From the NCBI GenBank assembly GCA_029781035.1, contig JAKOXK010000046.1, positions 1 through 50,707 on the forward strand: a stretch of 50,707 nucleotides of DNA, read 5' to 3'. The DNA is from Armatimonadota bacterium. Lineage in GTDB: Bacteria; Armatimonadota; Fimbriimonadia; Fimbriimonadales; Fimbriimonadaceae. Below are positions 15,326-23,228 of the stretch, piece after piece (the first letter of the stretch is position 1; each line of letters opens with the position of its first letter). The position numbers were made by a program, and so were the translations under genes. Below the pieces are notes generated by a model. That model was not told the origin of the DNA, ran no database searches, and saw nothing but the letters and a program-made list of their open reading frames with translations.

Positions 15326-17590
15326 GTGATCGCAGCGGCGGTCCTCGTATCGATGTTGCCGTTCTCTGGCCAGCCGATCCTTCCTGTGGCGGACAAGGTG
15401 GTCGCCAAGAAGCCGGACTGCTTTGTGCCGGCCGACCGCGTCGAGCTGGGTGGCTACTTGGGGCGGCGAATCGAGGCGAACGTAGCCCGATTGAAGTCTG
15501 TCGACCTGGAGCCCCTCCTCAACGGTTTCAGGCACCGTCCAGGTTCGCACCCATGGATCGGCGAGCACATCGGCAAGTGGATGCACGCCTCAGTTCTTGC
15601 GTGGGCTGAAACGGGCGATCCTGTGCTCAAATCGCGCCTGGACTACGCCGTAGCCGAGTTGTTGAAGACACAGGAGCCGGACGGATACCTGGGGACCTAT
15701 GCCCCCGACCAGCGGTTTGGGCTGTTCGAGGGTGCTGACTGGGACGTGTGGTCGCACAAGTACTGCCTGATCGGGTTGCTCGCCTACTACCGCTACACGG
15801 GTTCGCAGGCTGCATTGCGGGCCTGCGTCCGCGTGGGAGACTTGTTGTCGTCAACTTTCGGCCCAGGTCGGCGCAGCATCCTTTCGGCGGGCACCCACAT
15901 GGGAATGGCTGCGACAAGCGTATTGGAGCCGATCGTCCTCCTGTACCGTGCGACGGGCGAGCCGAGATACCTGACTTTCGCTCGAGAGATTGTCAGCAGT
16001 TGGGACGAGACGGGTGGCCCGCGAATCCTTTCGGGCCTTCTTGCTGGGAGCCATGTGGGTCACATCGCCAACGGGAAGGCTTACGAGATGCTCTCCAACC
16101 TGGTGGGTCTGTGCGAGTTGGCCCGGACAACAGGCGAAGACAGGCTGCTGAAAGCCGCGCTGCGGGCATGGGAGGATGTGCGGAGGAACCAGCTTTACAT
16201 CACGGGTACCGCCAGCTACTTTGAGCACTTTCACGAAGACCACGATCTTCCTGACGCCGAGGGCTCCAACGTCGGTGAAACGTGCGTAACGGTCACCTGG
16301 ATGCAACTCACTGAGCAGCTCCTCCGGATGACCGGCTCTCCTCAATACGCGGACGAACTAGAGCGGTCGGCCTATAACCACTTGGCCGGCGCTCAACGTC
16401 CTGACGGTGCCGCGTGGTGCTACTACACACCGTTGAAAGGCGGCAAGCCATACACGGACGAAACCTGCTGCTGTCTGTCCAGTGGGCCACGGGGAATGGC
16501 CCTCGTTCCCCGGTCCTCCTTCTATGTGACCAACCAGCGAGAAGGGCCCGAGGTCGTGGTGAACACGTTTGAGACGGCCCAAGCCCAGGTTACAGTAGGA
16601 GGCTCGACGGTACGGATCCTGCAGCGGTCTGGCTTTCCTGAGTCGGGTTCGGCCACTCTGAGGATCAAGACGGACTCGCCGACACCATTCGGCCTGCTAA
16701 TCCATGCACCGCCTTGGGCGAGAAACCTCCACGCCGTCAGTGAGGGTGTCGGCGTGCTCAAAGGTGGTTGGCTCCACGTGCGCGCCCGGGATTGGACGAA
16801 GTCAAGGTCGGTCAAGCTTGCATATGAGATCGGATCCAGCCTGATCAGGGGCGGGCCCTCCCAGCCCGATTCCGAGGCACTGACGTGGGGACCGTTTGTC
16901 CTTGCCTATGACGGGAAGCGGAACGTGAATCTCGGGCCGCCCGTTCAGTTTGCGGTTGAAGGAGACCGACTGCAACGGCTCCATGGCCTGGAGTTTCGGG
17001 CCCGCTTGATGGGTGGAACGAAGCGGCCACTGGCCACGTTTCGACCGTTCGCCGACGTCGGGTCCGACGGATCATCGTTCCGAGTCTGGATGAGGAGGCC
17101 GGACGTTTCCAATCCGTACGCCGATGCGCTCTTTCTAGGTGCGCAGGAAGGGCGCTCTTCTGAAGGAAACGTCACAGGTTCAGTCTGTGACGGTGACCCC
17201 GGCACCTTCGTCGTCACTTTCGACGACAAGCCGCAGCAAGAAGCTTGGTTCGAGGTCAGGCAGTCAAAGCCCCGAAGGGTTGGAAGGATCGTCTTTTGCC
17301 ATGGCAGGACGTTCCACGATGGAGGCTGGTTCGACACTTCAGAGGGTAAGCCGCGTGTGCAAGTGAAAGAGCACCCCGGATCTTCGTGGGAAGATGTGGG
17401 CGTTCTCACCAGCTATCCCGACGCGTCAGCGGCCAATCCTGCGCGCCTTGAGAACGGATCGGCCTTTACCCTGGTTCTGAAGAGCCCTGTGAAAGCGTTG
17501 GCCATTAGGGTCATCGGCAAGCCTGCGTGTGGTGACAGGCCGACTCAGTCATTCGCTTCGTGCGCCGAACTGCAGGCTTACGGTCGGTGA
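15326..17590 (+). CDS. Secreted GH127-type glycosidase (DUF1680)
   Basis: A 754-residue protein. A short hydrophobic N-terminus (IAAAVLVSMLPFSG) looks like a signal peptide. The (alpha/alpha)6 barrel of DUF1680/GH127 spans about residues 35-400. The metal/catalytic set known from beta-L-arabinofuranosidase HypBA1 (E-x-C plus a Cys pair) is present as GETC (E318, C320) and CCC (C381-C383). A beta-sandwich follows, and the last ~160 residues resemble an F5/8-type C (discoidin) carbohydrate-binding domain. The likely substrate is a beta-L-arabinofuranoside or related glycan; specificity in this family varies. The GTG start is set by a -10 element 6 bases upstream. The gene ends 6 bases from the convergent ABC ATPase. 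Confidence 0.85.
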   Translation: MIAAAVLVSMLPFSGQPILPVADKVVAKKPDCFVPADRVELGGYLGRRIEANVARLKSVDLEPLLNGFRHRPGSHPWIGEHIGKWMHASVLAWAETGDPVLKSRLDYAVAELLKTQEPDGYLGTYAPDQRFGLFEGADWDVWSHKYCLIGLLAYYRYTGSQAALRACVRVGDLLSSTFGPGRRSILSAGTHMGMAATSVLEPIVLLYRATGEPRYLTFAREIVSSWDETGGPRILSGLLAGSHVGHIANGKAYEMLSNLVGLCELARTTGEDRLLKAALRAWEDVRRNQLYITGTASYFEHFHEDHDLPDAEGSNVGETCVTVTWMQLTEQLLRMTGSPQYADELERSAYNHLAGAQRPDGAAWCYYTPLKGGKPYTDETCCCLSSGPRGMALVPRSSFYVTNQREGPEVVVNTFETAQAQVTVGGSTVRILQRSGFPESGSATLRIKTDSPTPFGLLIHAPPWARNLHAVSEGVGVLKGGWLHVRARDWTKSRSVKLAYEIGSSLIRGGPSQPDSEALTWGPFVLAYDGKRNVNLGPPVQFAVEGDRLQRLHGLEFRARLMGGTKRPLATFRPFADVGSDGSSFRVWMRRPDVSNPYADALFLGAQEGRSSEGNVTGSVCDGDPGTFVVTFDDKPQQEAWFEVRQSKPRRVGRIVFCHGRTFHDGGWFDTSEGKPRVQVKEHPGSSWEDVGVLTSYPDASAANPARLENGSAFTLVLKSPVKALAIRVIGKPACGDRPTQSFASCAELQAYGR

Positions 17591-17596
17591 GAATGG

Positions 17597-18571
17597 TTAG
17601 GAGCCGCCCCCAAAGAGGTCCCTTATCACCTCCTCAGCGGAGACATCTTCGACTGCAATGTCCTTGACGGGGTAGTTCTGTAGAATCTGGCTCGTGACCG
17701 CTGCGGTCTTGGCCCTGGGTACGGCGAGTACGAGGCTTTGCTCCTGGGTTTCCACGACCTCGCCAAAGCGGCCTAGATCGGGGAGTTCGTCAAGATCGAA
17801 GGTCAGCCGGAGCCTTCTAGAGTCCGAGTACCGGCTCGTCAGTTCCTCGAGCGTGCCTTCAAAAACCAGAACTCCGTGATCGATCACGATGACCCGCTTG
17901 CAGAGTTCCTGGACGTCCTGCATGTAGTGGCTGGTGAGCAGGATCGTGCACTTTTCGCGATGATTGAACTCACGCAGAAAGTCTCGGATCCGCTTCTGGC
18001 TTACAACGTCCAGACCGATCGTTGGCTCGTCGAGGAAGACGACCCGAGGCAGATGGATGAGCGCCGCCACGAGCTCGCACTTCATGCGTTCGCCCAGACT
18101 CAGTTTTCGAACCTGGGTGTTGACTTTGTCCGTTATCTGAAGGGCCTCGAGCAAGTACTCTACGCGCTGGTCAAAGTCCTTGACGGGAACATCGTAGAGT
18201 TCGCGGAGAACGACAAAGCTGTCCCATGCAGGGAGGTCCCACCAGAGCTGCTGTCTGTTTCCCATGACGAGGGCGATCTGGCGGAGCATCTCGGGTTTTC
18301 GGTCGAACGGCGTGAAACCAAGCACGCTTGCGTCGCCTCCGCTAGGATGGAGGATGCCCGAGAGCATCTTGAGTGTGGTCGTCTTTCCCGCACCGTTGGG
18401 ACCGAGGAAACCGACGACTTCCCCTTCTTCCAGGCAAAACGAGATGTTCTTGACCGCCTCAACGATCGACTTCTCCCGACTGACGAGGGCCTTGACCGAT
18501 CCCCAGACCCCTGGCTGCTTTTGAGGAGTCGCGTAAACCTTGCTCAGGTTCCGGACCTCGATCACGGGCAT
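17597..18571 (-). CDS. ABC-2 type transporter ATP-binding protein
   Basis: A 324-residue cytoplasmic ATPase with Walker A GPNGAGKTT (57-65), Q-loop region 'ALVMGNRQQLWWDLPAWDS', signature LSLGERMK (157-164), Walker B VVFLDEPT (177-184) and switch-region His in TSHYMQD. The insertion before the Walker A strand (residues 14-40) and the 'MGNRQQLWWDLP' Q-loop are typical of the group that partners with DUF990-type/ABC-2 permeases, near NatA. The C-terminal ~90 residues form the regulatory extension. No permease is next to it: the neighbours are a GH127 gene and cdsA. ATG at 18571 lies 6 bases after TATCAT, so a leaderless single-gene transcript is likely. Confidence 0.9.
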   Translation of the reverse strand: MPVIEVRNLSKVYATPQKQPGVWGSVKALVSREKSIVEAVKNISFCLEEGEVVGFLGPNGAGKTTTLKMLSGILHPSGGDASVLGFTPFDRKPEMLRQIALVMGNRQQLWWDLPAWDSFVVLRELYDVPVKDFDQRVEYLLEALQITDKVNTQVRKLSLGERMKCELVAALIHLPRVVFLDEPTIGLDVVSQKRIRDFLREFNHREKCTILLTSHYMQDVQELCKRVIVIDHGVLVFEGTLEELTSRYSDSRRLRLTFDLDELPDLGRFGEVVETQEQSLVLAVPRAKTAAVTSQILQNYPVKDIAVEDVSAEEVIRDLFGGGS

Positions 18572-18577
18572 ATGCCG

Positions 18578-18583
18578 ATGATA
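18578..18583 (-). promoter_or_regulatory. -10 element of the ABC ATPase gene, leaderless
   Basis: TATCAT on the minus strand ends 6 bases before the ATG at 18571. It lies in the 24-base gap after the cdsA stop codon, so the ATPase can be transcribed independently of cdsA. Confidence 0.5.
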
Positions 18584-18595
18584 CCGGACGTTTGT

Positions 18596-19426
18596 CTAGT
18601 GCCAGAGAGTCATGTGGAAGAACGTGTGGCTTCCGTCAAAGAGCCACATGACCGTCGCGCTGGGGACTGACGAGAGGAGGAAGGAGTCCACCCGATCCAG
18701 CAGTCCTCCGTGTCCGGGCAGGATCCCGCCGCTGTCCTTGAGCCCGGAGACCCGTTTGAGAGCGCTCTGAGCCAGGTCTCCAATCTGGCCGAACAGTCCA
18801 GAAATGGCTCCGACCATGACCGAAGCCGCCAATGGCAGCTCCAGCCAATGTCCAATCAGTGCCGCGGTGGCCACGCAGGCCAAGAAATTGCCGATGGCAC
18901 CCTCCCACGTCTTGTTGGGTGAGATATTGGGGGCCAGCTTGTGGCGTCCGATCGCCTTGCCGACGAAGAGTGCGACCGAGTCGCCCGCCCAAAGGGGTAG
19001 GACCAGCATGAGGGAGAGGTTGCCGGCAAAAGCCCCTGGGCCGTGCACTGTCTGCTGGTGCGTCACGAGGATCGTCGCCAGAGGCGCGCCCAGCCAACCC
19101 GCAGACATCGGTGTGGCGTATCCTCGTTTGAGCCCCTGGTACACACCGAAACAGCCCGCCAGATAGGCTGCCCACACGGTCGACCAGAAGGGCCAACTCC
19201 CCGGTCGCGTCGCCCAGGCGACGAACACCGGTGCGACATAACAAAGCAGTCCGATCGTAAGGCCGGCAAGTGGCCGATCCTCGAGGCCGGCGATCTTGAC
19301 CAACTCTATAAAGCCGAAGACTCCGGCAGCTATAACGAGCAGGAACACGGGGAACGCGTGGGTCGTGAAGAGGGCACCCAGTACGATCGCGCCAGCTGCG
19401 ATGGCGGTCAGTATGCGTTTGGCCAT
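18596..19426 (-). CDS. cdsA: Phosphatidate cytidylyltransferase
   Basis: A 276-residue polytopic inner-membrane enzyme that makes CDP-diacylglycerol from phosphatidate and CTP, the entry point for phospholipid synthesis. About seven to eight hydrophobic segments are present. The CdsA signature is near-perfect at the C-terminus: 'GLFGQIGDLAQSALKR', then 'SGLKDSGGILPGHGGLLDR' and 'DRVDSFL', with metal-binding Asp residues. 'PNKTWEGAIG' is also typical. The frame runs up to 19573, but ATG 19426 has GGAG six bases upstream and begins MAKRILTAI, as expected. It lies downstream of the terminator of the PKD gene. Confidence 0.93.
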   Translation of the reverse strand: MAKRILTAIAAGAIVLGALFTTHAFPVFLLVIAAGVFGFIELVKIAGLEDRPLAGLTIGLLCYVAPVFVAWATRPGSWPFWSTVWAAYLAGCFGVYQGLKRGYATPMSAGWLGAPLATILVTHQQTVHGPGAFAGNLSLMLVLPLWAGDSVALFVGKAIGRHKLAPNISPNKTWEGAIGNFLACVATAALIGHWLELPLAASVMVGAISGLFGQIGDLAQSALKRVSGLKDSGGILPGHGGLLDRVDSFLLSSVPSATVMWLFDGSHTFFHMTLWH

Positions 19427-19572
19427 CGTTCGCTCCGGCATCGACTGCACGACGGCCGCCGAAGGTGGTTCGCCCGTCGGCCGAACCGACTCTGCCACCA
19501 CACCTGCTGACTTTGCCGCGATTTCAGTGCACCTCCCAGGATTGACGAAGTATCGCACACGAGGACGTGGCA

Positions 19573-19610
19573 CAAGAAAAGGCCCTTGCTCGGTTCTGGC
19601 AAGGGCCTTT
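19573..19610 (-). terminator. Rho-independent terminator of the ymdB-PKD operon
   Basis: A 12-bp perfect stem (AAAGGCCCTTGC / GCAAGGGCCTTT, arms 19599-19610 and 19578-19589) with a 9-nt loop is followed on the minus strand by TTTTCTTG. It begins 6 bases after the stop codon of the PKD protein gene and insulates cdsA. The rest of the gap to cdsA (19427-19572) holds nothing I can identify beyond an expected promoter. Confidence 0.88.
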
Positions 19611-19616
19611 GTCGGC

Positions 19617-20618
19617 TCACGGATTGACTTCGACGTTGAGTGTCGTCACAAAGGGCTTTTTCAGGCCGTAGACGTCCGAAATCGTGCACGTAATGACATA
19701 CTTGCCCGGCTTTCGGAACTTCCTTTTGATCACGGGCCCAACCGCATCCACTTGAATGCCGTCCTTGGAGTCAAAGTCCCATTCGTATTTGAGGGGGCTC
19801 GATCCGCCGTAGCCGTTGGCGATCAAAGTCCGCTCGTCACCGAGGGCGAGGTTCATATCCGTCTCGTTCAGTTCCCCGTAAATCGGCGTCGAGTCGTTGA
19901 GCGTGTTGATCTCCCCAACGTAGAACGTGGCGACCGCGTCACCAGCGAGTGCGATCGACTGGACGATTTTGTTCGTCCGGTCAAAGCCGGTGATCGCTTG
20001 CAGGGGGATTCCCGTCTTGATCCAACCTCGCTGGTCGGCGACTTTGTCCTTAATGTTCATGTAGCCTTCGGAACGCAGCCCATCCGTGGTCGTGACCACG
20101 ATTCGGAGTGTCTCGAGGTTCTTGTCGCTCGTCATGGTTGTGACGATCGGTGTCGATCCACCGGCTCCGCCCGCAGAACCGCCTCCCAAGGTGCCACCAC
20201 CTTCATTGCCGCCGCCACCGGCGAGACCGCCGCCGCCTCTGCCCGGGCCGCGACCTGAACCGCCGCCGGAGGTCTTGCCGCCGCCGGGCGCCGTCGTGGT
20301 CGTATTGCCTGTCGTGACAGGCACGCGGAGAACGAACTGAAGCAGGTTGTTCCGGTCGGAATAGGCCGACGCGAGGTTCACGGGAGTCGAGAACGTGGCG
20401 ATGCCTCCCTGGAAGAAGTTTCGAGACGAAACCCTGATCGACGTCGTTCCCTCAAACGCCGTCTCGTCGGTCTCGGCGATCGTGCCTCCACCCCACGAGG
20501 AGAAGCTGATGCCTTGATCCTTTGCGGGTCGGGTCGGGTTATAGACGCTCTGAGCGACAGCCGCCAGGGCGGAACTGAGCGCCAAGGCGCCAAGGGCGAA
20601 TCTTAAGGTCTTTTTCAT
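19617..20618 (-). CDS. Secreted PKD-domain protein with glycine-rich insert
   Basis: A 333-residue exported protein. It has a signal peptide (MKKTLRFALGALALSSALAAVAQ), a beta-sandwich-like region in two halves (about 25-105 and 155-240), and a C-terminal PKD-type domain (about 250-331; 'KYEWDFD', 'FRKPGKYVITCTISDVYG'). Between the two halves is about 48 residues of low complexity, almost all Gly, Ser, Arg and Thr (GGGSGRGPGRGGGGLAGGGG). The domain therefore appears split by a flexible loop. A role in cell-surface or polysaccharide binding is a guess. Its ATG overlaps the stop of the ymdB-like gene (ATGA), and a strong terminator follows. Confidence 0.8.
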   Translation of the reverse strand: MKKTLRFALGALALSSALAAVAQSVYNPTRPAKDQGISFSSWGGGTIAETDETAFEGTTSIRVSSRNFFQGGIATFSTPVNLASAYSDRNNLLQFVLRVPVTTGNTTTTAPGGGKTSGGGSGRGPGRGGGGLAGGGGNEGGGTLGGGSAGGAGGSTPIVTTMTSDKNLETLRIVVTTTDGLRSEGYMNIKDKVADQRGWIKTGIPLQAITGFDRTNKIVQSIALAGDAVATFYVGEINTLNDSTPIYGELNETDMNLALGDERTLIANGYGGSSPLKYEWDFDSKDGIQVDAVGPVIKRKFRKPGKYVITCTISDVYGLKKPFVTTLNVEVNP

Positions 20619-21418
20619 GTCTGTCGGGCCGTCCTGTCGTTGGGAGCGCGAGTGATCCGTTTGATCGCGGTCGCGCGGCCTGTCTCTTGTTTGACGTCTA
20701 TCAGCACCCCTGAGATTACACCAGGCCCGTCGGCAACTTCAAACCTTGCAGGCAACTGAGTGAGGAATCGTCGCAATACGATGTCTTTGTCCATGCCGAT
20801 GACGCCGTTTGCTGGGCCGCACATGCCGACATCCGTGATCGTGGCAGTGCCTCCCGGCAGAACACGCTCGTCAGCCGTGGCGACATGGGTGTGGGTTCCA
20901 ACGACAACAGTGGCCCGCCCGTCCACGTGATAGCTGAAGGCGACCTTCTCACTCGTCGCCTCGGCATGGAAGTCGATGAAGATGTGGTCCGTGTCCAGGA
21001 TAGGCAGCAAGTCGTCAATCCACTCGAAGGGATCTCCATAGCCGTCGAGAAAGACCCGTCCGCACAGGTTGATCACAGCGAGGTTCACACCGTGTCGCTC
21101 GATCGTGCAAAACCCCATACCTGGGACACCGCGGGGCATGTTGCCCGGTCTGACGATCGGCTTGCCCTGATCCAGATAGTGGTTGATCTCCCTTTTGTTG
21201 AAAGCGTGGTTCCCCAGTGTGATGGCGTCCACTCCAACCTTGAAGAGCTCTTCGGCGATTTCGGGAGTGATCCCGACTCCTGAAGCACTGTTTTCGCCGT
21301 TCACGATGACGAACAAGGGGTCGTGCTCGTTGATCAACATGGGAAGGGCACTGACGACAGCCTCCCGGCCTGGGCGGCCGACGATGTCCCCAAGGAAGAG
21401 AATGCGATAGCTAGGCAA
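20615..21418 (-). CDS. ymdB: YmdB/TIGR00282-family metallophosphoesterase
   Basis: A 267-residue cytoplasmic calcineurin-like phosphoesterase. Family members hydrolyse 2',3'-cyclic nucleotides and (in Bacillus) influence biofilm and sporulation decisions. Metal-binding motifs in order: FLGDIVGRPGR (D10), VNGENSASG (the family's N/E pair), TLGNHAFNKREI (N, H), FIDFHAEATSEK and VVGTHTHVATADERVLPGGTA. These match the TIGR00282 pattern closely, except that the usual 'GNHxWD' reads GNHAFN. TTG start at 21418, supported by family alignment (MPSYRILFLGD) and a TACCAT -10 seven bases upstream. Coupled by ATGA overlap to the PKD gene. Confidence 0.92.
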   Translation of the reverse strand: MPSYRILFLGDIVGRPGREAVVSALPMLINEHDPLFVIVNGENSASGVGITPEIAEELFKVGVDAITLGNHAFNKREINHYLDQGKPIVRPGNMPRGVPGMGFCTIERHGVNLAVINLCGRVFLDGYGDPFEWIDDLLPILDTDHIFIDFHAEATSEKVAFSYHVDGRATVVVGTHTHVATADERVLPGGTATITDVGMCGPANGVIGMDKDIVLRRFLTQLPARFEVADGPGVISGVLIDVKQETGRATAIKRITRAPNDRTARQT

Positions 21419-21425
21419 GAATCTA

Positions 21426-21431
21426 ATGGTA
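21426..21431 (-). promoter_or_regulatory. ymdB: -10 element of ymdB-PKD operon
   Basis: TACCAT on the minus strand, 7 bases before the TTG start, predicting a leaderless message. It sits just downstream of a 9-bp inverted repeat. Confidence 0.4.
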
Positions 21432-21433
21432 CT

Positions 21434-21476
21434 CGCTCAAGACACAGCAGGCTAGTCGCTTCTCACTTCTTGAGCG
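21434..21476. repeat. 9-bp inverted repeat between recX and ymdB
   Basis: CGCTCAAGA (21434-21442) and TCTTGAGCG (21468-21476) are perfect inverted copies separated by 25 bases. The repeat begins directly after the recX stop codon and ends 2 bases before the ymdB -10. No T-run follows, so it is either a weak (possibly Rho-assisted) 3' hairpin for recA-recX or an operator for ymdB. Confidence 0.45.
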
Positions 21477-21920
21477 CTATCCATCCCACTCCGGAAAGCG
21501 CTTCGCCAGAGCAGCCCGAACAGCCTCCTCAGAGTAGCCTCGAGAGGACAGGGCCCGTATGGCGTGCGCGACATCGTTGACCTGTTTCTTTTCGAGGAGG
21601 GCGATGGCGTTTTCAGTTTCTTGATCGAGTGTGTATCCGCCAGGTTCAGCCTCATCGTCGAGTAGACCCCTCGAGACTAACCTTTGCTTGAGTTTCTCCC
21701 GTCCAGCGCGTTTGACGTTCCGGGCGAGATCCGTTTCCCGGTCTGCGACCCGCTGATCATTCACAAATCCTCGCTCGAGGCAGATGGCTAAGGTGAGATC
21801 GATTTCGGCGGACGACCGACCTTTCGAGGCCAGATAGGCCCTCAGTTCATCCACCGTCCGCTCTCGCCTCCTCAGATAGGCGAGAGCGAGCGCCAGGGTT
21901 GGATCGGACGGCGTCTTCAC
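21477..21920 (-). CDS. recX: Regulatory protein RecX
   Basis: A 147-residue, all-helical RecX protein that binds RecA filaments and modulates recombination. The three-helix repeat pattern is visible: '[25 protein letters not shown]', then '[18 protein letters not shown]' (the conserved 'gfinD..ya' block), '[17 protein letters not shown]' and '[17 protein letters not shown]'. GTG start overlapping the recA stop (GTGA), so translation is coupled to recA. This recA-recX order is common and fits RecX as a brake on RecA. Confidence 0.9.
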   Translation of the reverse strand: MKTPSDPTLALALAYLRRRERTVDELRAYLASKGRSSAEIDLTLAICLERGFVNDQRVADRETDLARNVKRAGREKLKQRLVSRGLLDDEAEPGGYTLDQETENAIALLEKKQVNDVAHAIRALSSRGYSEEAVRAALAKRFPEWDG

Positions 21921-22939
21921 CCTTCGATGGCCGCAACGGCCGTCGTTTGCTCCGGCTTGGTGAGGAGTTTGGTTCTCAGGGCCAGATCGAGCTCGGACAT
22001 GATCTCGGGATTACTGAGCAGAAACTCTCTGGCATTGTCCCGGCCCTGACCAAGCCGTGTCTCACCGTAGTTGTAGTACGTTCCGGCCTTGGTGACGAGG
22101 CTGTGTTCGACCGAAAGATCCAAGACGTCGCCTGCCCGGCTGATTCCTTGACCGAAGATCATGTCGAACTCGGCCTGCTTGAACGGTGGCGCGACCTTGT
22201 TCTTGACGACTTTCACTTTTGTCCGGGCTCCATAGGCGTCCGTTCCCGACTTGAGGAACTCGCCACGCCTGACCTCGAGACGGACTGACGCCCAGAACTT
22301 GAGGGCGCGGCCGCCGGGGGTCGTCTCCGGGTTACCGAACATCACGCCAATCTTCTCACGAATCTGGTTGATAAAGATCGCGGCCGTCTTTGTCTTGTTG
22401 AGGGAGCCGCCGAGCTTCCTCAGCGCCTGGCTCATCATCCGGGCCTGAAGACCAACGAAGCTGTCTCCCATGTCCCCTTCGATCTCACTCTTGGGGACCA
22501 ATGCTGCCACGGAGTCGAGCACAACAATGTCCATGGCTCCAGACGCGATCATCGCGTCCATGATCTGGAGTGCCTCCTCACCCGTTGTGGGTTGCGAAAC
22601 GTAGAGCCGATCGACGTCGACTCCCAGCGTCTTGGCATACTCGGTATCCAGTGCGTGTTCGGCGTCGACAAAGAGTGCCATGCCCCCGTTCCTCTGTGCC
22701 TCGGCAATGCAATGGAGGGCCAAAGTCGTCTTGCCGCTGGATTCAGAACCGTATATCTCGGTGATCCGGCCACGGGGGATGCCGCCAATTCCCAAAGCGA
22801 CGTCCAAGGTGAGCGAACCGGTGGAAATCGCTTCTACCGATTCGGACGTCCCTTCGCCGAGGCGCATGATCGTTCCCTTCCCAAAGCTCTTTTCGATCTG
22901 CTGTAGGGCTAGTTCTAACGCCCGTTCCCGATCCGTCAT
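21917..22939 (-). CDS. recA: Recombinase RecA
   Basis: 340-residue RecA, full length and without an intein. Walker [10 protein letters not shown] is at 64-72. Other family marks are '[11 protein letters not shown]', '[21 protein letters not shown]' (Walker B), the L1 loop and '[22 protein letters not shown]' (L2, DNA binding). The short C-terminal tail ends without the long acidic stretch of E. coli RecA. The frame is open to 23005, but ATG 22939 gives the normal N-terminus ([20 protein letters not shown]) and has GGAG nine bases upstream. The TATACT -10 at 22964-22969 leaves an 18-base leader. Confidence 0.98.
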   Translation of the reverse strand: MTDRERALELALQQIEKSFGKGTIMRLGEGTSESVEAISTGSLTLDVALGIGGIPRGRITEIYGSESSGKTTLALHCIAEAQRNGGMALFVDAEHALDTEYAKTLGVDVDRLYVSQPTTGEEALQIMDAMIASGAMDIVVLDSVAALVPKSEIEGDMGDSFVGLQARMMSQALRKLGGSLNKTKTAAIFINQIREKIGVMFGNPETTPGGRALKFWASVRLEVRRGEFLKSGTDAYGARTKVKVVKNKVAPPFKQAEFDMIFGQGISRAGDVLDLSVEHSLVTKAGTYYNYGETRLGQGRDNAREFLLSNPEIMSELDLALRTKLLTKPEQTTAVAAIEG

Positions 22940-23228
22940 ACCGTTTTTCTCCGTCGTGGCCAAAGTATAGTCGTACCTCTCTAAGGGTAGACACGACTGT
23001 ACCATAGATGCTCAAGACTAGTGCAGTTTTCAGAGCGTTTTCTGGGAAAAACGGTCCTACCAGTGGTTGACGCTGAGCCTCCTTGTTGCGCCCCTGTCCA
23101 CAAAACTGCTGACAAAGAACGTCGTGTTGTCGCGGACGGGCTGGCGGACTGAAGTCGGACGGGTCGGAGCATCAATTCTGCCAGTCCACCGTTCTGGGTG
23201 GGCCGGAGCACACGTATACTAGGCCCGC
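22940..23228. promoter_or_regulatory. Divergent recA / sugar-binding fusion intergenic region
   Basis: This 289-base gap holds the recA promoter (minus strand TATACT, 22964-22969). Just upstream is an imperfect palindrome GGTAnAnnCGnnTnTACC (22986-23003) that overlaps the -35 region and is a candidate SOS operator. A second partial dyad, GACAA...TTGTC, lies at 23111-23131. At the other end TATACT (23215-23220) serves the plus-strand fusion gene. No gene is convincing in between. Confidence 0.4.
23215..23220 (+). promoter_or_regulatory. -10 element of the binding protein-permease fusion
   Basis: TATACT ends 8 bases before the proposed CTG start at 23229. An in-frame TAG at 23220-23222 means translation cannot begin further upstream. 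No ribosome binding site lies between, so a leaderless transcript is predicted. Confidence 0.5.

Noticed and set aside
19296-20258. 320-codon open frame on the plus strand
   Set aside because: It runs across the cdsA 5' end, the terminator and the PKD gene, so it would be read through a strong hairpin; no motif.
21917-23005. Longer recA start at 23005
   Set aside because: It would pass through the recA -10 region; ATG 22939 has a ribosome binding site and the conserved N-terminus.
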